64,000 bases of DNA from Allosaccharopolyspora coralli (GCF_009664835.1 NZ_CP045929.1:1798001-1862000); one strand, 5' to 3'; positions 1 through 8,308 are shown, counted from the first letter of the stretch. Notes: generated from the letters alone by a model not told the origin. Made by a program: numbers and translations.

Positions 1-851
1 AGGGGCGAACACGACGTGTTGCGCACGGCCCGGGTGTCTTCGACATGAAAGCCGGCATCGTTCTCGGTGTGCACGCGATCGCTGCGTTGGACGCACAGGG
101 AATTCCCCGTCCCACCGTGCGTTTGTTGATCAACGCGGACGAGGAGGTAGGCAGTCTCGGCTCCCGCGGTGTGCTGGTGAAGCAATCCGAACACGCGCTG
201 GGCGCCTTGGTCCTCGAACCCGGGGGCTGCACCGGAACGCTCAAGTACGCGCGTAAAGGAGTCGGTCTGTGGGACGTGAACGCAACAGGAATCGCGTCGC
301 ATGCCGGACTCGATCCGGAACGCGGGGCCAGTGCGATCCACGCGCTTGCGGATCTGGCGTGTCACGCCGTGAGTCTGGCCGACCCTGCGGTGGGCACGAC
401 GGTGAACGTGGGCACCTTCTCCGGCGGTGGCCGTGCCAACGTCGTCGCGCCCGCAGCGCGCCTGGAACTCGATGTCCGGGCTCGAACCGTGCGCGAAGCC
501 GAGCGGGTGGAGGGCGGCCTCCTCTCGTGGTCGCCTGCGGACCCGCGTGTGCGCGTGACGTTCGACGGTGGCTGGAACCGCCCGCCGTGGCAAGCCACCG
601 ACGCCACGCACGCGCTCATCCGGGTCGCCGAGCAGGCGGTCGCCGGGTGGGGCTTGTCGCTGGATCTCCGTGAGGTCGGCGGTGCCAGCGACGGAAACGT
701 CCTCGCGGATGCGGGAATCACCGTCCTGGACGGAATGGGAGCGAGTGGCGACGGTGCGCACGCGGCACACGAGTACGCGGTCCTCGACGACATGCCGGAG
801 CGAGCGGGGCTGCTCGCGGCCGTGGTCGCACACTGGCCGTGCGCTGGCTAG
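1..851 (+). CDS. M20 family metallopeptidase, carboxypeptidase G2-like (5' end missing)
   Basis: The frame is open from base 3, so the gene starts before the window. The residues just before the first ATG (45) read GPGVFDMKAG. This is the conserved M20 segment carrying a metal-binding Asp, so 45 is not the true start. The metal-bridging EE pair is seen in NADEEVGS, and further conserved features are LEPGG, an SHAG stretch typical of the dimerisation domain, and GGASDGN near the C-terminus. Family members are zinc exo- or aminoacyl-peptidases. The closest pattern is the glutamate carboxypeptidase (CPG2) group, but the substrate cannot be told from sequence. The N-terminal HxD metal site lies outside the window. 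The 153 bases after the stop hold nothing I recognise. Confidence 0.85.
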   Translation, partial: GRTRRVAHGPGVFDMKAGIVLGVHAIAALDAQGIPRPTVRLLINADEEVGSLGSRGVLVKQSEHALGALVLEPGGCTGTLKYARKGVGLWDVNATGIASHAGLDPERGASAIHALADLACHAVSLADPAVGTTVNVGTFSGGGRANVVAPAARLELDVRARTVREAERVEGGLLSWSPADPRVRVTFDGGWNRPPWQATDATHALIRVAEQAVAGWGLSLDLREVGGASDGNVLADAGITVLDGMGASGDGAHAAHEYAVLDDMPERAGLLAAVVAHWPCAG

Positions 852-1004
852 GGTGCGGGGACTGCGGTCGAAGGGCGTTGCTGGCCGAGCCGTGCTTTCG
901 GCATGGATTTGTCGTTGGACATCAACGAACGCCGAAGCCGTGCGATCGGTGACTCCGCCGCGGAGTACGGACGTGTAGCGGAGCGGACCTCGTTGATGCC
1001 GCGG

Positions 1005-2243
1005 TCACGACGGCTCGTCACTGGCGGCCGGGGTGGTGTTGGGGACGCGCGAGCCGAGGGCCTGCATGGCGCGCGCGCCCATCACCGGGCCCGGCACGAG
1101 AAGCAGGAAGGCGTATTGCCATCCGACCGCGTTCGCCAGCAGCGGGACGAGTTGAATGCTGATCACTGTCAGCGCGAACCCGATGGCGGTCTGGGCGGTC
1201 AGCGCGGTCCCGACGTAGTGGGGGTCTGCGGTCTCGCTCAGCGACGTGGAGAACACGCCGGAGTCGGCGATCACCGAGGCTCCCCACACGGCGCAGAACA
1301 GCACGAGCAGCGCCGGTCCGGCGTGGAACGCCAAAGGAGAGAGCAGGCAGCATGTTCCGCTGACGGCCAGCGCGATCACGGCTGCTCGCGAGCGGCCGAA
1401 TCGGTCGGCGCCCCATCCTCCGAGTAGGCATCCGGCGACCCCGAACAAGCCCATCGTGGCGAACACGACGAGTCCGACGGAGCCCGGCAGTTCCTGTGCG
1501 GTAGGGCTGGCCAGCAGGAAGATCGGGAGCCAGGTCCACAGGGCGTAGAGCTCCCACATATGGCCGAAGTAGCCGAGGTTCGTCAGCAGGGGACCGCGCT
1601 GGGTGAACATCGTGAGTGCGTAGCGGGGGTGAGGTGTGCCCGTCCCGCGCGCGAGGTGCGGGCCGGGGCGCACGAAGACAAGGGCGATCAGGGCGCCGAG
1701 CCCGCCCAGCGCGGAGGCGACGAGCAGGACAGTGGGCCAGGGGAGGTCGCCGAAGCCGTTGATCAGTTGAGGCAGGATGGACCCCAACGTCAGCGCCCCG
1801 ATCAGTACTCCGAGCGCGAGGCCCCGACCCGTGCTGGGCGCCCAGGAAGCCATCAGCTTCATCCCGACCGGGTACACACCGGCCAGGCACACCCCGGTCA
1901 GGAACCGTAGTGGGAGCGCGGTGGCCATCCCGTCGGCGAACAGGGCCAGAACGACGGTGCACACGGCCGCCGATGCCGCACTCATCGCCAGCAGCACTTG
2001 GGCGGTGATCCGGTCGGCCAGGTTCAGCGCCGTGGACCCGACGGCGCCGACGACGAAACCCAGCTGGGTCGCGCCGGTCAGCCACACCGCGCCCGACGTA
2101 CTGATCCCCCAGCTCTGGCGCAGGCTCGGAACGACGGCCGAAACCGAGAACCACACGGCGAGACCCAGCACCTGGACGAGGGCGATCGCGGCCCGCTGGC
2201 GGCGCGCCGTCGTCTGCCCACGTTCGACGTTCGTGTCGTCCAT
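1005..2243 (-). CDS. MFS transporter
   Basis: About 412 residues with roughly 12 hydrophobic segments. An MFS-like loop (GGWGADRFGRSR) links helices 6-8. It is probably a proton-driven inner-membrane efflux or uptake permease of the CynX/NimT-like type; the substrate is unknown. I chose the ATG at 2243 because AAGGGA lies about 5 bases before it, whereas the longer in-frame start at 2312 has no ribosome site and would run through the shared promoter region. It is transcribed away from a TetR gene (2393), the usual layout for a TetR-controlled efflux pump. The last residues (TTPAASDEPS) are a short polar tail. Confidence 0.85.
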   Translation of the reverse strand: MDDTNVERGQTTARRQRAAIALVQVLGLAVWFSVSAVVPSLRQSWGISTSGAVWLTGATQLGFVVGAVGSTALNLADRITAQVLLAMSAASAAVCTVVLALFADGMATALPLRFLTGVCLAGVYPVGMKLMASWAPSTGRGLALGVLIGALTLGSILPQLINGFGDLPWPTVLLVASALGGLGALIALVFVRPGPHLARGTGTPHPRYALTMFTQRGPLLTNLGYFGHMWELYALWTWLPIFLLASPTAQELPGSVGLVVFATMGLFGVAGCLLGGWGADRFGRSRAAVIALAVSGTCCLLSPLAFHAGPALLVLFCAVWGASVIADSGVFSTSLSETADPHYVGTALTAQTAIGFALTVISIQLVPLLANAVGWQYAFLLLVPGPVMGARAMQALGSRVPNTTPAASDEPS

Positions 2244-2283
2244 GCCGTCCCTTGTGGAAGTGGTCTCGATCGGATCGTGGGCT

Positions 2284-2323
2284 ACCGTAGACAGATTGGT
2301 CTGCCCATACAAGTCCGTATACT
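2284..2323. promoter_or_regulatory. Candidate TetR operator and promoter between the MFS and tetR genes
   Basis: AGAC(6)GTCT at 2289-2302, with an overlapping CAGA-TTGG-TCTG, forms an inverted repeat of the kind bound by TetR dimers. TATACT at 2318-2323 could be the -10 of the rightward promoter, with TTGGTC at 2297 as a weak -35 (spacing 15). The palindrome would overlap this promoter, which fits autorepression. Assignment is by position and symmetry only. Confidence 0.4.
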
Positions 2324-2392
2324 CTCGCGTCGGGCTCTGCGGTCTTGAGCCGTGACACCCGTGACGGAGAGCCTCGAGCGGGAGGGGAGCGC

Positions 2393-2965
2393 ATGGAGCG
2401 TCGAGTACGGCCCAACAAGCGAGACTTGATCGTCGACGAGGCGTCGAGGCTGTTCTACGAGCGCGGCACCGGACTCGGAGTGGACACCCTCGTCGACGAG
2501 ATCGGCGTCGCGAAGATGACGCTCTACAAGCACTTTCCCACCAAGGACGAACTCATCGTCGCCTGCTTGCGCCACATCGACACCCGCTACCGCGCCAGGC
2601 TGCGCGGGGGACTCGCCGACGACGGCTCCGCGACCGACAAGGTGCTGGGGATCTTCGACTCGCTCCGGGAATGGTTCGCCACGCCGAGTTTTCGAGGGTG
2701 CGCGTTCGTCAACGCCACTGTGGAGCTCGCCGACCCGCAGCATCCCGCCCATGCGGCGATCCTGGAGTACAAGACCGACACTCGTGCGTGGATCGCCGAG
2801 TTGCTGACCGAGTGCGGCCTCGTCGCCCCGCAGTTCGTTGCACGGCAGATCGTCCAGCTCATGGAAGGCGCCATCACCACCGCGTTGCTCGAGCAGGATC
2901 CTGCTGCCGCCGCCGTCGCGCGAGCCTCAGCGGCCCAGATCCTGGCCGCCAACGGCGGGACGTGA
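2393..2965 (+). CDS. TetR/AcrR family transcriptional regulator
   Basis: 190 residues. The N-terminal HTH is clear: RDLIVDEASRLFYERG, followed by the recognition helix region VAKMTLYKHFPTKDEL (about residues 30-45). The C-terminal ligand domain contains GCAFVNATVEL, typical of the TetR_C_11 type subgroup. The start at 2393 is preceded by GGGAGGGG; an upstream in-frame ATG at 2345 lacks such a site. It is divergent from the MFS gene at 2243 and most likely represses it in response to the pump's substrate (inference from layout). Confidence 0.9.
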   Translation: MERRVRPNKRDLIVDEASRLFYERGTGLGVDTLVDEIGVAKMTLYKHFPTKDELIVACLRHIDTRYRARLRGGLADDGSATDKVLGIFDSLREWFATPSFRGCAFVNATVELADPQHPAHAAILEYKTDTRAWIAELLTECGLVAPQFVARQIVQLMEGAITTALLEQDPAAAAVARASAAQILAANGGT

Positions 2966-3057
2966 TCCCGGAGACGTACGCAGACGCAGACGGTAGGGGA
3001 GCGGTTTCGGCCCCGGTTCCCTGACCAAGTGCTGACGCCGACCACGGTAGAAACAGG

Positions 3058-3102
3058 AAAAGGCCAGGTCGGAGATGTCCTGACGGAATCTGCGGCCTGG
3101 CC
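3058..3102 (-). terminator. Displaced tRNA-Val terminator copy
   Basis: Stem GGCCAGG (3062-3068) pairs with CCTGGCC (3096-3102). On the minus strand it is followed by TTTT. It closely resembles the terminator at 4329-4372 next to the intact tRNA-Val(CAC), so it is read as the original tRNA terminator, moved away by integration of a small element. Confidence 0.65.
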
Positions 3103-3110
3103 GCTTTCGC

Positions 3111-3146
3111 GTGGGCGATACTGGGATCGAACCAGTGACCTCTTCG
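3111..3146 (-). repeat. Left att-like copy of tRNA-Val(CAC) 3' end
   Basis: 36 bases identical to 4382-4417, the T-arm and acceptor half of the intact tRNA-Val. The sequence stops matching the tRNA inside the anticodon arm (3147 onward), so this is a 3' half-tRNA only. Together with the duplicated terminator it marks the far end of an integrated element of about 1.27 kb. Confidence 0.8.
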
Positions 3147-3421
3147 ATGTGTAGGCGGCGACGCACGACCGGTCTGTGTCCTCTGGTGATGTCGAGTGCC
3201 CGCTGACCTGGCGTCCGTGCCGGGGCGTTGTGCGGTGTGGCGGCCGGTCCCTGCCCGTCCGCTCCGGATTCGCTCCGGCTCTTCAGCTCGCGGGAGGCCC
3301 GCGGTCCGGCCAATTCCCTTCGGCCTCCGAGACCGGCGCCACCTCCTACCGGCTCGCCCACGCGCGGTCGGCGACTGCACACTGAGCTGACGCTGTCGGT
3401 GGGAACTGATTGCCTAGCCGA

Positions 3422-3961
3422 ATGTTCGAAACTCCCGACGAGCTCGACAGCCTCCAAGCCCTGCTCGACACGTCTTGGGCTGGCTCCAGCAGCCACCTCA
3501 AGTCGATCATCCGGCCGGGTGAAAGCACCTTGGGCGCCGAGCAGGTCGTCCGAGTCTGCCAAGGCATGTGCACTCTGGCCATCGCCACGGTCACCCGGCG
3601 CGGTGAGCCACGCATCAGCGGCGCCGACGGGCACCTCCTGCACGGCCGTTGGATCGTCGGCACCCACCGCCAGGCCGCTAAAGCCCGTCATCTCGCGGCG
3701 CGGCCCGGCATCAGCGCGACTTTCATGCGGGGCGAGCAGCTCGGCATCTTCACCCACGGACACGCCGTTCCGCTGAACCCCGAGGGAACGAACAGCGACC
3801 CGACTTGGCTGACCGTCCGCGACTACCTCGTCGACCACTACGACGACGACGGCCACAACCCGTTCTGGGAGGAAAACGTGTGGTATCGCATCGACCCCAG
3901 CTGGATGGTCGCCTACAGCGTCGACCCCGTCGGCCTGCTCGACCAACAACCATCGGTCTGA
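3422..3961 (+). CDS. Pyridoxamine 5'-phosphate oxidase-like FMN-binding split-barrel protein
   Basis: 179 residues. The stretch LAIATVTRRGEPRISGAD, followed by RWIVGTHRQAAKARHLAARP, is the typical start of an FMN/F420-binding split barrel (PPOX-like) in actinobacteria. The C-terminus (ENVWYRIDPSWMVAYSVDP) fits the closing strands. Such proteins bind flavin or deazaflavin and often reduce small molecules; no substrate can be assigned. An ATG at 3422 is taken; an in-frame TTG lies four codons earlier. It is the only intact gene inside the small decayed element between two copies of the tRNA-Val 3' end, so it appears to be cargo. Confidence 0.75.
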   Translation: MFETPDELDSLQALLDTSWAGSSSHLKSIIRPGESTLGAEQVVRVCQGMCTLAIATVTRRGEPRISGADGHLLHGRWIVGTHRQAAKARHLAARPGISATFMRGEQLGIFTHGHAVPLNPEGTNSDPTWLTVRDYLVDHYDDDGHNPFWEENVWYRIDPSWMVAYSVDPVGLLDQQPSV

Positions 3962-4047
3962 TGCGAGTCCACTTCCCGCGGTCGTCCCGTGGGTAACCCC
4001 TTGACAGACACCAGCGATCGAGACCCCTGAGGACCGAGGCGGCGGCC

Positions 4048-4310
4048 GTGCACCACGTCGCACGCCACCAGGCCGGCGGCTTGCGCTTCTACGACCTGCG
4101 CCACGTGGCTCATCGACGACGGCGTGCCGCCCAACATGGTTCAGCGAGTGATGGGACATGAGCGGTCAGCCACGACACTGGATCTCTACACCCGACGCAC
4201 CGATGACGGCGAACGCATCCTGCGTGCACTCGATGACGCGGCGGGAGATGAGGGTGGGGGAGCGGGGGACGCCGTCGGTTCGATGACCCGATGCTGCATA
4301 TTTGCTGCAT
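4048..4310 (+). pseudogene. Tyrosine recombinase (integrase) C-terminal remnant
   Basis: The first part reads VHHVARHQAGGLRFYDLRH (the integrase HxxR box). The frame then breaks, and from 4124 it continues as PPNMVQRVMGHERSATTLD, followed by LYTRRTDD, carrying the conserved GH and the catalytic Tyr. Other integrases have about four extra residues (like SYAT) and a W between LRH and LIDDG; here CAC is followed directly by GTGGCTC, consistent with an 11-base deletion. The N-terminal two thirds are missing. It points at the tRNA-Val gene just downstream, the standard position of an integrase in a tRNA-targeting element. Confidence 0.75.
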
Positions 4311-4328
4311 CTGAAACTCGGGGGCATG

Positions 4329-4372
4329 AAAAAGCCAGGTCGGAGATGTCCTTGCGGATCTCTGACCTGGCC
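4329..4372 (-). terminator. tRNA-Val(CAC) terminator
   Basis: GCCAGGTC (4334-4341) pairs with GACCTGGC (4364-4371), with inner pairing GAGAT/ATCTC. Read on the minus strand, it is followed by five U residues (AAAAA at 4329-4333). It lies 10 bases after the 3' end of the tRNA. Confidence 0.8.
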
Positions 4373-4381
4373 TTGTGGTGT

Positions 4382-4417
4382 GTGGGCGATACTGGGATCG
4401 AACCAGTGACCTCTTCG
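4382..4417 (-). repeat. att-like core inside tRNA-Val(CAC)
   Basis: The 36 bases shared with 3111-3146. This copy lies in the intact tRNA gene, so the incoming element kept the tRNA whole by supplying a new 3' end. Confidence 0.75.
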
Positions 4418-4454
4418 GTGTGAACGAAGCGCTCTCCCCCTGAGCTAATCGCCC
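4383..4454 (-). tRNA. tRNA-Val(CAC)
   Basis: The minus strand folds as a full cloverleaf: acceptor GGGCGAT/ATCGCCC, D-arm AGCTCAGGGGGAGAGCG, anticodon stem CTTCG/CGAAG with loop TTCACAC (anticodon CAC), and T-arm ACTGG-TTCGATC-CCAGT. The CCA end is not encoded. Confidence 0.95.
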
Positions 4455-4500
4455 GTGAGTCCCCGTTCCCGGCGACACGATGAACACTACCGCACGATGG

Positions 4501-4806
4501 TCAGCTATCGAACAGGGGGGAACTCAACCAGTCCCACTCGACGCCGACCCAGCTTCCGGCCATGGCGAACAGGCCGAGCAGCCAGAGCGTGGTGAGTACG
4601 ACGGCGCAGGTGAGCCCCATGGTGGCGAGCTTGACCGCGACGTTTTGTCTGCCGAGCCACCGGGTCCAGGCGTGGTAGTAGCGCTTGGCCCGGGTGTTGA
4701 GGTTGTGCGCCCAGGAGAACTCGGTCGCGAGGATGCCGAGCCCGGCGAACACGACGAGCCACCCCGGCCCCGGATACGGGACCATGAGAAGACCGGCGAG
4801 AAGCAC
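4501..4806 (-). CDS. PGPGW (TIGR02611-type) small transmembrane protein
   Basis: Contains PYPGPGWLVVFAGLGILATE, the signature of the actinobacterial PGPGW/TIGR02611 family, followed by SWAHNLNTRAKRYYHAW and a second membrane helix (VAVKLATMGLTCAVVLTTLW). Function is unknown; a cell-envelope location is likely. The GTG at 4806 is the only usual start in the frame, but homologous-looking sequence continues in frame upstream (RIRVNSTLNTSYRIALGTLG, to about 4920) with no ATG, GTG or TTG before a stop at 5026-5028. The real start may be a CTG (4890 or 4902), or the 5' end is damaged. The 800 or so bases from 4920 to 5709 show no convincing gene. Confidence 0.65.
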   Translation of the reverse strand: MLLAGLLMVPYPGPGWLVVFAGLGILATEFSWAHNLNTRAKRYYHAWTRWLGRQNVAVKLATMGLTCAVVLTTLWLLGLFAMAGSWVGVEWDWLSSPLFDS

Positions 4807-5709
4807 GATGGTGCCGAGCGTGCCGAGCGCGATGCGGTAGCTGGTGTTGAGCGTCGAGTTGACCCGGATCCTCTCGCGCCGTTCGTGCAGGCGTCCGCGC
4901 AGAGTTGACCACCGGCTGTGCGGCTCGGTGTCCGACTGCTCGGATCGCTCGCTGGTGTGTGTGGGCCCGGGCCCGGCTGCGTTGCTCAGGATCCACCTGC
5001 CTTGGGCTGGTCGCGTCGTCCGCGATCATCGCTGCACGCTCGCCGGGGTCTGACGAACGAGTGTCTGCCGCCAGGATACGGGCCACTCTCGGTTGTTCGT
5101 GCCTGCCGGACGAGGCGGCACCTACACCACCTCGAGTGTGACGTGAGTCATCTCGTGTGACGGAGGCTGCGGAGCGTCGTACCGAGTTCACGATCTTCGA
5201 TCCTCGTCACAGTGTGATGAACACCCCGTGAACGGAAGGAATCGTGCGGGGGCCCGCGATGGACGTCTGTTTCGGTTGGTCCGTTTCGGGGAACGCTGGT
5301 GGCGAGTCTCTCATGCACCCGCGTCTGTGGGGCTCGGACGGCGGATTCGTCGCCTATTCTGGGTCGGCGTCCCGAGGCGAGTTCCGGACTCCTCGCGAAA
5401 AGGGTGGGAGCGGCGTCGGGGCGGATGCGGCGATGCCGTCCCGCGTTCGGCGACGGCGTCGTTGGCGGACTCGTCGACGGGTGAGTCCGAGCCGCGAGGT
5501 TTCGCTCGGTAGCGACCTGGTTGCCGGGCGTTTCCGGTGATCAGGTGGAAACTGAACACGCTGTGCAGCGCGCTGGTAGCCCTGTGAAGTAGTTCTGCCC
5601 CGTACGGGTGATGTATCCGCGAGTTGCGAGCGTTTTCGGTCCTGTAACCGTCACAACTGGGGTGCTCGGCCGATATACGGACCGGGAGGGAGCACGAGAG
5701 GCGAGGACT

Positions 5710-6135
5710 ATGCGTAACGATCATGTGGCACTTCGTTCGACGGCGGTCTTCGATCTGCTGGCGCCGCAGACGCCTGCGGTGCCGGTGCAGGTGGAGCTGC
5801 GCTACGACACCCGCGACCCCTACGCGGTCGTGGCCGCCTTCCGCACCGGCCGGGCCGGCTGGGTCGAATGGGTGTTCGCGCGCGACCTGCTGGCCGACGG
5901 GCTGATCGCGCACGCGGGCGAGGGCGACGTCAGCATCCGGCCTGCGGTCGACGACCCCGAGGTCGTCGTGATCGAGCTGAGCTCGCCGTCCGGCCACGCG
6001 GTCTTCGAGGCCTCGGCGCAGGAGCTGGCCGACTTCCTCGACCGCACCTACGACGTCGTCGTGCCGGGCAACGAGAACCTGTGGGTCGACGTCGACGAGG
6101 CTCTGACGCGCCTGCTGCCGCACGACCTGTCCTGA
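5710..6135 (+). CDS. ssgB: SsgA/SsgB-like sporulation and cell division protein
   Basis: 141 residues, the usual length for SsgA-like proteins. LRYDTRDPYAVVAAFRTG and VEWVFARDLLADGL are the two family signature stretches; VVIELSSPSGHAVFEA and an acidic C-terminus (LWVDVDEALTRLL) follow. SsgB in Streptomyces helps place FtsZ at septation sites before sporulation; non-Streptomyces morphogenetic actinomycetes usually carry an SsgB orthologue. I start at 5710 because GAGAGGCGAGG precedes it; the frame is open back to 5608, but that segment does not look like the family. It is monocistronic, followed by the tRNA cluster. The exact SsgA/SsgB class is inferred from general resemblance. Confidence 0.8.
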   Translation: MRNDHVALRSTAVFDLLAPQTPAVPVQVELRYDTRDPYAVVAAFRTGRAGWVEWVFARDLLADGLIAHAGEGDVSIRPAVDDPEVVVIELSSPSGHAVFEASAQELADFLDRTYDVVVPGNENLWVDVDEALTRLLPHDLS

Positions 6136-6292
6136 TCCCGTTCGGTCGGCGGTCGAAGGATGCGCCGGTCACCGTGACGGAGCCGGGGCCTGAGGCCCCG
6201 GTTCGAAAGTGATCAGGGACGTGGGCTAGAGTTCCTCTTGCAGCGCGGCACACGGACGGATTCCCTCCCGGTCACCGTGAGTCGGCATGCAT

Positions 6293-6365
6293 GCGGATGT
6301 AGCGCAGCTGGTAGCGCATCACCTTGCCAAGGTGAGGGTCGCGGGTTCGAGTCCCGTCATCCGCT
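6293..6365 (+). tRNA. tRNA-Gly(GCC)
   Basis: Acceptor GCGGATG/CATCCGC, anticodon stem CACCT/AGGTG region with loop TTGCCAA (anticodon GCC), and T-loop TTCGAGT. First gene of a three-tRNA cluster. Confidence 0.95.
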
Positions 6366-6435
6366 CTGGGACGCCATCAGGTTCGTACGCTGTCCACCCG
6401 GTGGTCACCCAGTTCCGGTGTGCCAGCCGGAATCC

Positions 6436-6507
6436 GGCGGAGTGGCCGAGTGGCTTAGGCAAGGGCCTGCAAAGCCCTGTACGCGGGTTCGATTCCCGCC
6501 TCCGCCT
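6436..6507 (+). tRNA. tRNA-Cys(GCA)
   Basis: Acceptor GGCGGAG/CTCCGCC, anticodon arm GGGCCTGCAAAGCCC (anticodon GCA), and T-arm CGGGTTCGATTCCCG. Confidence 0.95.
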
Positions 6508-6508
6508 C

Positions 6509-6583
6509 GCGCGATTAGCTCAGTGGGAGAGCGCTACCTTGACACGGTAGAGGTCACTGGTTCAATCCCAGTATCGCGCACCA
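6509..6583 (+). tRNA. tRNA-Val(GAC), host of the integrated element
   Basis: Acceptor GCGCGAT/ATCGCGC, anticodon arm CTACC-TTGACAC-GGTAG (anticodon GAC), T-arm ACTGG-TTCAATC-CCAGT, and an encoded CCA (6581-6583). Its 3' half from 6534 is the left att copy of the 21.6 kb element, so the element restored the tRNA with its own sequence. Confidence 0.95.
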
Positions 6584-6585
6584 GT
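6534..6585 (+). repeat. attL (3' half of tRNA-Val)
   Basis: 52 bases matching 28144-28195 at all but two positions. The differences are 6556 (A versus G) and 6572 (T versus C). These two bases pair with each other in the T-stem, so both copies keep a perfect stem. Confidence 0.9.
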
Positions 6586-6603
6586 ACTTTACGCAGGTCA
6601 GAG

Positions 6604-6637
6604 CCCCTGCCGGTGATCTTCATCGGTGGGGGTTTTC
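6604..6637 (+). terminator. Terminator after the tRNA cluster (element-supplied copy)
   Basis: CCCCTGCCGGTGAT-CTTC-ATCGGTGGGGG hairpin followed by TTTT. The host's own version appears to be at 28208-28240, past the right end of the element. Confidence 0.75.
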
Positions 6638-6759
6638 GTGTGTTTGGGAGGGGACTGGGAGGCGTTGATCATGGCTTACCGGATTGGGGCGAAATGTGGT
6701 CACGCTGCCGGTCATCAGCGGGGGTCGCGGCAACCGGGGTCATTTGTGATATACGCCAC

Positions 6760-7836
6760 TTATTTTCTAGGGCTGTGATCATGGTGTCGATCATCAGCTG
6801 GGGTGACGTGGGTGTAGATGCCGCGAACGCCGCTCATTTCGTGACCGAGACGATCGTGCTGGAGCACTTCGTGGATGCGGTCTTCGGAGAGCCAGCTCTT
6901 CTGGGTGTGGCGTAGTCCGTGGAAGTCCAACCCGGGCTGGAGGGGCCGCCACCCCCGGGAGGCTTGACCGGCGACGGCTGGGCGCCAGATTCGACGGTTG
7001 AAGTTCGATCGGCGGAGAAGGCCGTCTCGTGCGCCGGTGAAGACGTGGTCGTGGAACTGTGTGGTGGCGTGTTCGCGGAGCAGTTCGGCCAGAAACGGTG
7101 GCAGGTGGACCGTGCGGGCGCTGGCGGGGGTCTTGGGTGGTCCGAGTTCGAGGTGGCCTGCGGTCTCGTGGAGTGCTCCGACGTTCGGGTCTACGACGAT
7201 GGCGGCGTGTGGGGAGCGGTCGAGGTGGACGTTGCGCCATTGCAGTCCGGCTAGCTCGCCCCAGCGCAGGCCGGTGTACGCGGCAACGATGATCATCGTC
7301 CGGTAGGGGCCGCAGCGGTCGGCGATGGGCAGCAAGCGCGTCGGCGTGACGATCTCCCTGCGGTCAGATGGGGCGAGCTTGAGGCCGAGGCGACGGCAGG
7401 GGTTCTTGGTGATGAGGTCTTCCTCGGCGGCTTCGGCGAGGATCGTGGAGAAGAGCGAGATGATTCCGGCGACGGTCGCCTCTTTCAGGTCTCGGCGAAG
7501 CTTTTTGGACCACGTTTTTACCGTGATGCGCTTGATTGGCCCGATTTCGGTGGTGCCGAAGCGTGGTTCGATGTGGTTACGAATATAGGAGTCATACTTC
7601 GACCACGTGTTGCTGCTCACCTCGTGTGCCTCGCGCCAGATTTCGATCCATTCGTTGAGAGTGGTCTGTGCTTTTCGTGGGTCGGTGAAGGTGCCACGCT
7701 TGGATTCGTAATTGATGTCGTCGGCGCGGCTTCGCGCATCGGTGGGGTTGGTGTAGCCGCTGTCGGTTCCGATGGTTCCGTCTGGGCGCTGGTAGCGGAC
7801 GCGCCAGCCCGCGCCGTGTTGTTCGATCCAGGCCAT
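6760..7836 (-). CDS. Tyrosine site-specific integrase
   Basis: 358 residues. An N-terminal arm-binding/SAM-like half is followed by a catalytic domain with Arg I in AAYTGLRWGELAGLQW, the HxxR box in DFHGLRHTQKSWL, the conserved LGHEM, and the nucleophile Tyr in GIYTHVTPAD. All the catalytic residues of the family are visible, so it is probably active. I start at ATG 7836 (MAWIEQHGAGWRVRYQ), preceded by TTGGAGGA; the frame is open upstream to 8022, but that part overlaps the next gene and has no ribosome site. It sits about 180 bases inside attL, the usual place, and should catalyse integration into and excision from tRNA-Val(GAC). Confidence 0.95.
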   Translation of the reverse strand: MAWIEQHGAGWRVRYQRPDGTIGTDSGYTNPTDARSRADDINYESKRGTFTDPRKAQTTLNEWIEIWREAHEVSSNTWSKYDSYIRNHIEPRFGTTEIGPIKRITVKTWSKKLRRDLKEATVAGIISLFSTILAEAAEEDLITKNPCRRLGLKLAPSDRREIVTPTRLLPIADRCGPYRTMIIVAAYTGLRWGELAGLQWRNVHLDRSPHAAIVVDPNVGALHETAGHLELGPPKTPASARTVHLPPFLAELLREHATTQFHDHVFTGARDGLLRRSNFNRRIWRPAVAGQASRGWRPLQPGLDFHGLRHTQKSWLSEDRIHEVLQHDRLGHEMSGVRGIYTHVTPADDRHHDHSPRK

Positions 7837-7984
7837 TGGTATTCCTCCAACATGTGTGGGGTCCGCCCGGTCGATCCGGGCGGACCCCATTGACGCTCTA
7901 TATCGGCTAGAGCGGAACCGGTATGTTGTCATTGGCCGAAGAAACTTCGACCAATGCCGAATTGTTCGGTGATCCGGTTCTGAT

Positions 7985-8242
7985 TTATCTCCGCTGGCGG
8001 CTCGGGAACGATATGCGGGCAAGCTGGACTATGTCGCGCAGATCCTTCTCGGAGAAACGCAAATGCTTCCCGAGGAGAGTGCACGGAATCGCGCGGGCCC
8101 CCGCTTTGCGGCGGAGCCAGGACTCTTTGACCGCTAGCTTTTCGGCGGCTTCAGTAGGGGTATAGATTTCAGGTAAAGCTGTGTCGTCGACTGAATCAGG
8201 TTCTAGCCTGTTGTGGTCGAATCGGGTGTTCTTGCTTGCCAT
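7985..8242 (-). CDS. Excisionase-like helix-turn-helix protein
   Basis: 85 residues with EIYTPTEAAEKLAVKESWLRR (helix-turn-helix) and RAIPCTLLGKHLRFSEKDLR, the winged HTH typical of actinobacterial Xis-type and MerR-like small proteins. Such proteins bend DNA at att sites and direct the integrase to excision. It lies directly upstream of the integrase gene on the same strand with a gap of about 150 bases that may carry the integrase's own promoter. The start ATG at 8242 is preceded by GAGG. Confidence 0.8.
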   Translation of the reverse strand: MASKNTRFDHNRLEPDSVDDTALPEIYTPTEAAEKLAVKESWLRRKAGARAIPCTLLGKHLRFSEKDLRDIVQLARISFPSRQRR

Positions 8243-8308
8243 GATGGGCCTCGCGATGCTTGCCGATAGTACTAGAGTGGGGTCCGAGTGCGCATTTCAT
8301 GACGCAAT

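Noticed and set aside
2927-4159. Long minus-strand frame (410 codons) over the small element
   Set aside because: It is the shadow of the PPOX-like gene and the tetR end; composition (long R/G/P runs) and lack of any family pattern argue against it.
4124-4423. Intact small protein ending GDTGIEPVTSSV
   Set aside because: Its end is antisense tRNA-Val; the meaningful part is the integrase remnant.
5228-5540. Overlapping small plus-strand frames between the PGPGW and SsgB-like genes
   Set aside because: No family pattern, mixed frames and no conserved start context; treated as non-coding.
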